Position numbers and translations under genes: made by a program. Of a stretch of 64,000 nucleotides of DNA, positions 1 through 7,583 are shown piece after piece (the first letter of the stretch is position 1; each line of letters starts with the position of its first letter). Source of the stretch: Streptomyces griseochromogenes (lineage in GTDB: Bacteria > Actinomycetota > Actinomycetes > Streptomycetales > Streptomycetaceae); contig NZ_CP016279.1 of NCBI RefSeq assembly GCF_001542625.1, forward strand, positions 2,914,001 to 2,978,000, written 5' to 3'. The notes beneath the pieces were generated by a model, which did no database searches, had not been told where the DNA came from, and saw only the letters and a list, made by a program, of their open reading frames with translations.

Positions 1-2
1 AC

Positions 3-791
3 TTCCTGGAGAAGATCCGCCAGGAGGGCCGGCAGGACGAGCGGGACCGTGTCGACCGGCTCTACAGCATGGCGCTGCGGGGCGAACTCAACTCCATCGA
101 CGTGGAGACCCAGGTCCTGAACCTCCTCAACAAGGACAACCGCGGCCTGAGCGGCCCCATCGGGTCGGTGCCCGCCCGCCGCGAGCCCCGGCAGCTGGGG
201 GCGTCCGCGGACGGCCCGTTCACCCCGGACTGGGTGTCGGACGAACCGCCCCGGCGGCAGCCGTACCGGGCGGAGCCCTCCCGGCAGGAGCCCCGGCGCA
301 GGGAGCGCCACCACGGCGACGACACCGCGGCGGACGAACCGCCCTCCCGCGCCCGGCGCCGGCCCCACCGCTCCGACGCCTACCCGGCGGACGACGTGGA
401 CCGGGAGCCGCCGCGTGGCCGGGCGTACCGGCCGGACCGGTCGGACGGTTATGCGGAGGACGACTTCGACTGGGGACCGCCGCGCGGCAGGCCGTACCGG
501 TCGGAGTCCTATCCGGTCGACGACGTGGACCGGGAGCCGCCGCGTGGCCGGGCGTACCGGTCGGACCGGTCGGACGGTTATGCGGACGACGACTTCGACC
601 GGGATCCGCCGCGCGGGCGCACCCACCGGCCGGAGCTCTATCCGGCGGACGACCCCGACCGCGATCCGCCGCGCGGGCGCACCTACCGGCCCGAACGCTA
701 CCCGGCGGACGAGGACTTCGACCGGGAGCCCCCGCGCGGCCGCAGACGCCCGCGGGACGACGGCTGGGACTGGGCGGAAGAGGAACGATGA
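3..791 (+). CDS. C-terminal part of an unknown protein with a repetitive disordered tail (5' end outside window)
   Basis: The frame is open from the first bases of the window, so this is the 3' part of a longer gene; an internal ATG at 69 is not needed as a start. The first visible residues are charged and look helical (FLEKIRQEGRQDERDRVDRL, then NSIDVETQVLNLLNKDN). From about 180 onward the protein is low-complexity and rich in Arg, Asp, Pro and Tyr, with repeated blocks such as DREPPRGRAYR and DGYAxDDFD. Such a tail is probably disordered. The stop overlaps the next start (ATGA at 788-791), so the gene belongs to the operon that continues to 14494. The visible part contains no catalytic domain, and the family cannot be named. 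Confidence 0.75.
   Translation, partial: FLEKIRQEGRQDERDRVDRLYSMALRGELNSIDVETQVLNLLNKDNRGLSGPIGSVPARREPRQLGASADGPFTPDWVSDEPPRRQPYRAEPSRQEPRRRERHHGDDTAADEPPSRARRRPHRSDAYPADDVDREPPRGRAYRPDRSDGYAEDDFDWGPPRGRPYRSESYPVDDVDREPPRGRAYRSDRSDGYADDDFDRDPPRGRTHRPELYPADDPDRDPPRGRTYRPERYPADEDFDREPPRGRRRPRDDGWDWAEEER
392..599 (+). repeat. 79-bp direct repeat in the disordered tail
   Basis: Two nearly identical 79-bp copies, at about 392-470 and 521-599, are offset by 129 bp (43 codons) and so preserve the reading frame. They encode the block that begins DVDREPPRGRAYR. Two more degenerate repeat units follow to the stop codon. Tail length probably varies by slippage or recombination. Confidence 0.8.
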
Positions 792-1339
792 CCGCCGAGG
801 GTGAGGCCCAGACCTCCCCCGCCTCGGTCGGGCCTGTGCCGGACGGGGGTCGGCACTGCCACGACCGGGCGGGGGAGCGCATCGCCGAACGGCTGCTGAG
901 CACGGCCAGGGAAGACCTCGGCCGGGCCGACTCGAAGGCCGCCGTCCTGCTGTCCGGGACGCTCGCCCTGCCCGCGTTCCTGCTCGGCCGGCACGGCCCA
1001 CCGGGCTGGCACAGTCCCGCCGACGTGGCGCTCGGCCTCGCGGCCGTGCTCTGGTCCGGCGCGGTGATCGCGCTGATCGGCGCGCTGATGCCGCGCACCC
1101 GCACGATCCGGGGCCGCGAGGGGGTGACCTACTTCGGCGACCTGGCGGCCTCCCGCGACCCGCAGGGGCTGTCCATCCAGGTCGCCGAGGCCGGATGCGA
1201 CCCCGCCGAATGGCTGCTCGTCCAGGCCGTGGACGTCAGCTCGATCCTGTCCGCCAAATACCGGGCCATCCGCTGGGGCATGGGCTCGCTCGCCCTGTCG
1301 GCCGCCCTGGCACTGGCCTGGGGGCTGACCCCGCGCTGA
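788..1339 (+). CDS. Pycsar-effector-like (PycTM / DUF5706-type) membrane protein
   Basis: This 183-aa protein has a charged N-terminal helix (about residues 30-50, ending GRADSKAAVLL), two hydrophobic segments (about 52-68 and 78-100, ending ALMPRTR), a soluble stretch with TYFGDLA and LVQAVDVSSILSAKYRAIR, and a third hydrophobic segment at the C-terminus. This order (D-S/T-K-A helix, two TM segments, Y-F-G-D, then K-Y-R before a last TM) is what I recall for the Pycsar effector family, which damages the inner membrane after cyclic-nucleotide sensing. No cyclase gene lies in the window. The start overlaps the upstream stop, indicating translational coupling to the conflict-type operon. Membership is inferred from pattern memory, not from a search. 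Confidence 0.7.
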   Translation: MTAEGEAQTSPASVGPVPDGGRHCHDRAGERIAERLLSTAREDLGRADSKAAVLLSGTLALPAFLLGRHGPPGWHSPADVALGLAAVLWSGAVIALIGALMPRTRTIRGREGVTYFGDLAASRDPQGLSIQVAEAGCDPAEWLLVQAVDVSSILSAKYRAIRWGMGSLALSAALALAWGLTPR

Positions 1340-1400
1340 CGCGTGGCCGGCCCGCACCAAGCACTCCATGCATCAACGAACGAAGAATCAGGGGACGGCC

Positions 1401-3704
1401 GTGGGAAGAGTCACGGGAAGACGGCACACAGAAAGGGGCCGGGTGCGTCGCGCCGCGGTCCCGGTACTGGCCTGCGCCGCGTTGTTCGTGTCCCTGCTGG
1501 CACCGGCCGGACAGGATCCGGTGCCGGCGGCGGACTCCACGCCGGCGTTCCCGGCGGTCAACTACGCGGTGGCCGTGGACGAGTCCACGAGCCTCGCGGC
1601 CGAGGACATGAAGGCCGAGAAGGCCGCCGCCGCACGGATCGCACTCGGTGACGTGTCCTCGGACTCCCATGTCACCGTCTTCGGCTTCGCCGCGGCCGAG
1701 GCCGACGGGCAGCGCGCGGTGGACCCGGTGTGCCCGCGCACCGGGCTGGACGCGACGGGCCGCGAGACGATCGGCGCCTGCGTCGGCAAACTGCACCGCC
1801 GCACGAAGAGCGAGGGCACCGGCACCGACTTCCCGAGCGCGATACGCCAGGGCGTGCACGACCTCACCGACGGCACCGACCCATCGCAGCCCCGAGTGCT
1901 GTTCCTGCTCACCGACGGGTACATGGACGTCAGCGACAGCCCCAAGTACGGTTCGCCCGAGCACCGCGAGGACGAGGGCAAGCGACAGCTGGGTCTCGCC
2001 CTCAAGGAGGCCGCCGCGCAGAACGTGCAGATCTGGCCGCTCGGCTTCGGAGACCAACCGCGACTCGACGAACTCAAGCGAATGGCCGCCGGCGGATACC
2101 AGAAGGGCTGCGTCGATCTGCCCTCCGCCAGCCCGCAACCCCACAAGGTCAAGGCGTCGGACATCGGCTCCACGCTGGAGGACATCTTCGCCGCCGCCCA
2201 CTGCATGCGCCATGGGGAGGGAACCAGCAAGCGGCCCCCCGCCACCCTGGAGATCGGCATCTCGCCCCTCGCCACCGTGGGCAGCATCGTCGTCGACAAG
2301 GGCGACCCCCAGGTGAAGATCACCTACTACGACCCGAGCGGCGACGAGGTCCCCACCCACGGGTCGTTCAAGAAGTCCCAGTTCGAGCTGGCGGGCGGCA
2401 CCGGGCCGGTGGAAGCCCTGAAGATCGTCGATCCGCTGCCCGGCACCTGGAAGGTCAAGGCCGAGGCCCCGGAAGGACACCGCTCCCTGCCGGTCTCCGT
2501 CAGCGTGCTGTGGCAGGGCGAACTGCGCGGCGCCATCACCATGGACCCGCCCTCGCCGGGGGCCGGGGACAAGGTCACGGTGACCATGCGGCTGCAGACG
2601 CGCGAGGGCTACCAGATCAAGGACCCGCGCGACTACGCGGGGCTGCGCGTCCGCAGCCAACTGACCGGTGACGGTTTCAGCCCCGTGGCGCTGGACCTCA
2701 CCGACGACGGCAAGGCGCCCGACTCCACGGCCAGCGACGGTTCCTTCACCGGCGCCGTGCGGATCCCGAAGTCCGCCACCGGGGCACTGAAGGTGAGCGC
2801 CACGCTGACCGCCTCGGGGCTGCGTGCCGACACCCGCAGCGAGGACGGCTGGAGGGCGCCCGGCCAGCTGCCCGTCACCGCCTTCCTCAGCCTGCCCGAG
2901 GCAAGTGTCCACCCCGGCGCCACGATCACCGGCACCCTGGAGCTCCACAACAGCAGCGACACCGCGCACACCCTGCGGCTCTCCGTGGCCGATCTGCAGC
3001 CCGGGCTGCTCTCGGTGAACCCCGCCGAGATCACCGTCAAGGCTCACGAGTCCGGCACCCGGAAGGTGACGGCCGAGGTCGCCCCCGCGAACGTCTTCGG
3101 CGACCGCCTCGGCCACGACGGGCTCAGGCTCGCCGGCAGCGTCAAGGTCGCCGACACCACCGACCACGACCGGACCCTCGCACAGCCCCAGCTCTCCGTG
3201 CGGGTGACGCCCGAGCCGGGGATCTGGGACAAGTACTGGTGGGCGTTCGTGAGCGCCGCCGCACTGGTCGTGCTGCTCGCCGTGGCGGGCGCCGTCTGGG
3301 TACGGCAGCGCCGACGGCGCCGGGACCCGCACGGCCTGGTGCTGCGGCTGGTCTCGGACGACGGCACCGTCCTCAACGAGCACCCGGCCGGACACGGCCA
3401 CAAGCAGTGGTACGAGTTCGCCGTCGCCGAAGCCCACCGCAGCCCGCGCATCGAGCGGCGCCCGCACGGCCCGTACGCCGTCCAGCGCAGCCCCGAGGGC
3501 GGAGCGGTCCTGCGCAAGCGGGGCGGCGGCCGCACCCTGGTGCCCGCCCGGGGCCAGGTCCCCCTGACCGACACGCTGCACCTGGCCGTCGGCGGGGACG
3601 TCAAGCCGACGAGGAAGGGCGGCAAGCCGAAGCAGCCCACCGTGGGCCCCCGACCCGGCGCAGGGGAGAGCAGCAACGCCAGCCCCTACATCGACTTCGA
3701 GTGA
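1401..3704 (+). CDS. Membrane-anchored von Willebrand factor A domain protein
   Basis: This is a 767-aa exported protein. An Arg-rich N-terminus is followed by a hydrophobic segment (AAVPVLACAALFVSLLAPAG) typical of a signal peptide. The vWA domain follows: the metal-ion-dependent adhesion motif appears as DESTS, and LFLLTDGYMD fits its second half. The middle region (about residues 300-600) looks like several beta-rich Ig-like modules. A single TM helix near residue 640 (WWAFVSAAALVVLLAVAGAVWV) precedes RQRRRRR and a cytoplasmic tail of about 120 residues. GTG at 1401 is preferred because AGGGGA precedes it at a suitable distance; ATG at 1368 is in frame but lacks a clear Shine-Dalgarno. The outer vWA plus an inner tail suggests a surface sensor or adhesion part of the tubulin/GTPase system. 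Confidence 0.85.
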   Translation: MGRVTGRRHTERGRVRRAAVPVLACAALFVSLLAPAGQDPVPAADSTPAFPAVNYAVAVDESTSLAAEDMKAEKAAAARIALGDVSSDSHVTVFGFAAAEADGQRAVDPVCPRTGLDATGRETIGACVGKLHRRTKSEGTGTDFPSAIRQGVHDLTDGTDPSQPRVLFLLTDGYMDVSDSPKYGSPEHREDEGKRQLGLALKEAAAQNVQIWPLGFGDQPRLDELKRMAAGGYQKGCVDLPSASPQPHKVKASDIGSTLEDIFAAAHCMRHGEGTSKRPPATLEIGISPLATVGSIVVDKGDPQVKITYYDPSGDEVPTHGSFKKSQFELAGGTGPVEALKIVDPLPGTWKVKAEAPEGHRSLPVSVSVLWQGELRGAITMDPPSPGAGDKVTVTMRLQTREGYQIKDPRDYAGLRVRSQLTGDGFSPVALDLTDDGKAPDSTASDGSFTGAVRIPKSATGALKVSATLTASGLRADTRSEDGWRAPGQLPVTAFLSLPEASVHPGATITGTLELHNSSDTAHTLRLSVADLQPGLLSVNPAEITVKAHESGTRKVTAEVAPANVFGDRLGHDGLRLAGSVKVADTTDHDRTLAQPQLSVRVTPEPGIWDKYWWAFVSAAALVVLLAVAGAVWVRQRRRRRDPHGLVLRLVSDDGTVLNEHPAGHGHKQWYEFAVAEAHRSPRIERRPHGPYAVQRSPEGGAVLRKRGGGRTLVPARGQVPLTDTLHLAVGGDVKPTRKGGKPKQPTVGPRPGAGESSNASPYIDFE

Positions 3705-3824
3705 TGCGCGGGCGGGCACCCCACCGCCCGCCCGCCACCGCTTCGCGGCCACCGCGCCGCGCACCACCACGGACGTTCCCAGCACGAACCCGCGGCCGCC
3801 CCGGCCGCGAGCGGGGAGGAAACC

Positions 3825-6800
3825 ATGAAGATCTTCCAGCCGATGCTCTTCGTCGGCCTGGGCGGCACCGGGGGACTGGTCGGCGCCGAACTGGAACGCA
3901 GGCTGCGCGCCGAGCTGTGCGGCCCCGACGGCATGGCGCTCAGCCGGCAGAGCGGCCACGCCCCCTTCCAACTGCCCGACTGCCTCCAGTTCGTGTACGC
4001 GGACTACAGCGAGAGCGATCTGCAGCGGCTGCCGCAGTTCAACGTCGACCGGTCGCTGCGGGCCGCCTACGCCCGTACTTCCCGGGCCACGCACAACCTG
4101 CTGCCGAACTTCGACAGTTCACCGGAAGTGACCAAGATGCTCCGGGCGAGCCTGCGCGAGGAGGTGGCCGGCTGGCTGCCGCCGATCATCGACGAACCGG
4201 AGGTCACCCCGCTCCACAACGGCGCGGGCCAGCTGCCCACCGTCGGGCGCGCCGCCCTGTTCGCCACGCTGCGCTACGGCCTCGCCCCGGTCCTGGAGCC
4301 GCTGCTCCAGGCGATCGACGCGATCGCCAAGTCGGCGGGCGAGCTGAGCGAGCTGGGCGGCGGCAAGGTCAGCGGCTGCGACGTCTTCGTCGCCTTCTCG
4401 GTGGCCGGCGGCACCGGCGCCGGGATCTTCCTGGACTATCTGCACCTCATCAACCACGCCTTCCAGCTGCGCCGCTTCGACGGCGTGAAGATCTACCCGC
4501 TGGTCGTCATGCCGTCGTCGTTCTCCACCGCCACCGGTGGCGGCCGCGAGGCGGAACTCAACGCGGCCCGGGCCCTGGTCGACCTGTTCCGGCTGGTGGA
4601 CCGGCAGAACGCGCCGCGGGAGGGCGCGGAGATCGGCGACCTCGACTTCGACTCCAGCTTCGGCATCCGCTACCCGGGCTCCACCCCCGTGCGGCTGCGC
4701 ACCGGCATCCTGCCCACGGCGTTCCTGTTCAGCCCGACCGCCGGCATCCGCGCGGACGATCTGCGCCGCTCCATCGTCTCCCTGGTGATGTCGCTGATCG
4801 GCACCGAACTGGGCGACGGCCGCTCCCGGGGCCGCAAGATGGCGGCCGACGACGACTACCAGACCTTCGCCGCGAGCTTCATCAACCGGGGCGTGGCGCG
4901 CGGTTCCCTGTCGCCCACCGGAATCGGCCGGCAGGGCGTCTCCACCAGCCTGGTGGCCTCCATGACCGCCCCGATGGACCAGCTGGCCGACCTGGTGGCC
5001 GGGCGGGTGCTCAGGGAGGCGGTCGCCGATCTCGTGGAGCGGCCGCGGACCGCGCTGCGCGAGGGCGCGGTGCCGATGATCCGGCAGCTGTTCGCCGACT
5101 CCCACCTCGAAGAGCTGTGGGAACGAAGGCAGTTGGCGGTACCGGAGCCCGATCCGCTGCCGCGCGGCGGCAGGAACATCGAGCAGGCCCTCGGCGAGCG
5201 CATCGCCGACATGCAGCGGCTGGTGGCCGACCTGCGGGCCGAGGCCGACCGTCAGGCAGCCGTGATGGCCGACCGGTTCGCCCCGCGCCCCGCCATCGAC
5301 AAGCTGCTGCAGAGCGCCGACCCCTTCCTCGTCGAACGCGTCGTCAGGGGCATACCGGAGAGCGACGAGAACATCGCACGCCTCGGCTTCCTCGGCATGC
5401 TGGAAAGCCGCGCCCGCGCCCCGCAGCGCCCGCCCGGCGTCACCGAGCAGCCGCCCAAGATCCCCCGGATCAAGGGCCAGCTGGCCGGACTGGCACCGGC
5501 CCGCTGGGGTGACGACGACGTGCAGGCGGCCATCCAGGAACAGGACGCCTGGTACCAGTGGCGCTGCCGGACGGTGTGGCACGAGGCCTGGCGGGAGCAG
5601 CAACAGCACTGGCAGCCCCAGGCGGACGCGGCCGGGACCGACCTCGACCGGCTGGTGCGGGCCTTTCGCAGTCACGGCGAACGGGAACGCAAGACCTCCC
5701 AGCAGAAGGGCCACGAACTGTACGAGGACCGCACCGGTATCTCGTATCTGCTGCCGCCGCAGCGCACCCTCAACCACTTCTACGAGGACGTGGTCGCCCG
5801 GCTGATCCGCCGCGAGGGGCTGCGCGAGACCGACTATGAGGCCGCGCTGCTGCTCAAGCTGGTCGACGGGGACACCTGGCGCCAGGTCCACGCGCGCAGC
5901 CGCCGCGACCCGGAGGGGGCCGTCGCACAGGTCAAGGGGCAGCTGGAGGCCCGCATCACCCGGCTGTTCGCCGAGAGCGGCACCCATCTGGAGGAACGGC
6001 CGCTGCTGCCGGCCATGGGCACCCTGCTGGCCGCCGCCGCGGGCAGCCAGGACGCCGGCGACCAGGTCAGCAAGGAAGCGCTCGATCTGTTCGGACGCAA
6101 GCTGGCCGGGCTGCTGCCCGTCGGGTTCACCCCGGAGGGCACCGGACCGCTGCGGGCCCTGATCACCCACCCGCGAGTGCAGGCCGTCGAGGAGGTCCAG
6201 GAGTACCTCGGCAAGACGCTGCGGCTGCCCTCGGACGCGAAGAACTCGGTCGAGTACCGCGGGGTGGAGAGCGACTCGGTCACCGTGGTCCTCTTCCGCA
6301 GCGAGATGAGCCTCACCCAGGTGCCCGAGGCCCGCAAGGTGCTGCGCCAGTGGGCCCGCGCGAAGGAGTCCGAGCAGGCCCAGGACGTGCTGCGGTGGCG
6401 CCAGCGGCTCGGCTACCGGGACAACTGGATGGTCAGCAGCGAGGAGGACCGGCGCACCATCCTGCACCGGCTGCTGTGCTGTCTGTGGAACGGCCAGGTG
6501 GACGTGGTGGACGGCGAGCCGGCCTCACCGGACCGGGTGCGGCTGCGGCTGTTCCCGGAGACGGGCGCCAATGTGCCCGGAGTCCGGCTGCGCCTCGGCG
6601 ACTTCCCCGGCGGTGTGTCGAGCTGGGCGGAGCTGCTGCGGTCCTACGAACGCTGGACGGTCCTCGACGACGAGCGGACCGTTGAGGACTACTGCCGTGA
6701 GCTGATGGGGACTCAGCCGCTGGGCCTCGCCCGCACCGGCAGCGAACCGCATCAGCTCTTCGTCGACCTGGTCGAGAAGATCGCCCCGCGCCAGCTGGAC

Positions 6801-7583
6801 CTGCTCGCGGACCGCCGGGAGCGGGGCGGCGAGCGGGTCGAGGGCTGGGTGCGGCCGCTGTGGGAGTTCTGGGCGGAGACCCTCCCGGCCGCCCTGGACA
6901 AGGAGTTCGGCGATCAGCGCGCCGTCCAGCCGACCCTGCGCACCCTGCTGGAACACGTGCGCGGCGGCACCCCGACGCGGCCTCGCGTCCGCGACGACGT
7001 CCAGGAACCCCGGCACGCGGTGGCCGATGACGACGACTGGGGCACGGCACCCGTCTCCTCCTTCGACACCTACCGCCGCGAGGACGAACGGGACGAGCCG
7101 AACGACAGGACCGGCACCGGGGGCCACGGGAACGAGCGGCCGTACGGCGAGGAGGGGCCGTACGGCGACGAGCGGCGGCGCGGCGAGGAGCGGACCTACG
7201 GCGAGGAGAGGGCGCACGGCGACGAGTGGCGGCGTGGCGACGACAGGCCGTACGGGGACGATCGCGGCAGCCGGTTCCGGAAGGAGGACAACGAAGAAAG
7301 GGGGGACAGGAGCGACAGGAGTGACAGGGGGGACAGGGGCGACAACGGGGGCGAGGCGGACCGGGACAGCTGGGCCGACTGGAGCGGCTCCCGCGACGAA
7401 CGGTCCCGCTCCCGCTACGCCGCCGACGCCGACCCCGACTCCGCGAGTGACGGGGACGGACGCCCCCGTCGCGAGGACGTGCCTGCGCCGTCGTGGGACG
7501 AGCCCGGTGACCGGGACGCCTACGGCGGCGGCGACGAGCGCGACCGGTCCCGCCGCACCTCCTGGGACGGTGACGCACGGTGA
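3825..7583 (+). CDS. Giant tubulin-like (Tubulin_2-type) protein
   Basis: This 1252-aa protein starts with a Rossmann-type motif (FVGLGGTGGLVGAEL) and carries SVAGGTGAGIFLD near residue 193, a close match to the GGGTGSG nucleotide-binding signature of tubulin/FtsZ GTPases. These features fit the bacterial tubulin-like family found with vWA and GTPase genes. Residues of about 400-1000 are alpha-helical without a recognised domain. The last ~170 residues are a low-complexity tail of repeated R/D/E/G/Y blocks such as GEERTYGEER and DRSDRGDRGD, comparable to the tail of the first gene. GAGCGGGGAGGAAACC before the ATG is a strong ribosome-binding site. The stop overlaps the next GTG start (GTGA). 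A role as a filament or scaffold for the conflict system is inferred. Confidence 0.85.
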   Translation: MKIFQPMLFVGLGGTGGLVGAELERRLRAELCGPDGMALSRQSGHAPFQLPDCLQFVYADYSESDLQRLPQFNVDRSLRAAYARTSRATHNLLPNFDSSPEVTKMLRASLREEVAGWLPPIIDEPEVTPLHNGAGQLPTVGRAALFATLRYGLAPVLEPLLQAIDAIAKSAGELSELGGGKVSGCDVFVAFSVAGGTGAGIFLDYLHLINHAFQLRRFDGVKIYPLVVMPSSFSTATGGGREAELNAARALVDLFRLVDRQNAPREGAEIGDLDFDSSFGIRYPGSTPVRLRTGILPTAFLFSPTAGIRADDLRRSIVSLVMSLIGTELGDGRSRGRKMAADDDYQTFAASFINRGVARGSLSPTGIGRQGVSTSLVASMTAPMDQLADLVAGRVLREAVADLVERPRTALREGAVPMIRQLFADSHLEELWERRQLAVPEPDPLPRGGRNIEQALGERIADMQRLVADLRAEADRQAAVMADRFAPRPAIDKLLQSADPFLVERVVRGIPESDENIARLGFLGMLESRARAPQRPPGVTEQPPKIPRIKGQLAGLAPARWGDDDVQAAIQEQDAWYQWRCRTVWHEAWREQQQHWQPQADAAGTDLDRLVRAFRSHGERERKTSQQKGHELYEDRTGISYLLPPQRTLNHFYEDVVARLIRREGLRETDYEAALLLKLVDGDTWRQVHARSRRDPEGAVAQVKGQLEARITRLFAESGTHLEERPLLPAMGTLLAAAAGSQDAGDQVSKEALDLFGRKLAGLLPVGFTPEGTGPLRALITHPRVQAVEEVQEYLGKTLRLPSDAKNSVEYRGVESDSVTVVLFRSEMSLTQVPEARKVLRQWARAKESEQAQDVLRWRQRLGYRDNWMVSSEEDRRTILHRLLCCLWNGQVDVVDGEPASPDRVRLRLFPETGANVPGVRLRLGDFPGGVSSWAELLRSYERWTVLDDERTVEDYCRELMGTQPLGLARTGSEPHQLFVDLVEKIAPRQLDLLADRRERGGERVEGWVRPLWEFWAETLPAALDKEFGDQRAVQPTLRTLLEHVRGGTPTRPRVRDDVQEPRHAVADDDDWGTAPVSSFDTYRREDERDEPNDRTGTGGHGNERPYGEEGPYGDERRRGEERTYGEERAHGDEWRRGDDRPYGDDRGSRFRKEDNEERGDRSDRSDRGDRGDNGGEADRDSWADWSGSRDERSRSRYAADADPDSASDGDGRPRREDVPAPSWDEPGDRDAYGGGDERDRSRRTSWDGDAR

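Noticed and set aside
1236..4094. 952-aa open frame on the minus strand opposite the vWA gene
   Set aside because: Shadow frame of a high-GC gene; its composition is typical of antisense frames and the + strand has clear domain motifs.
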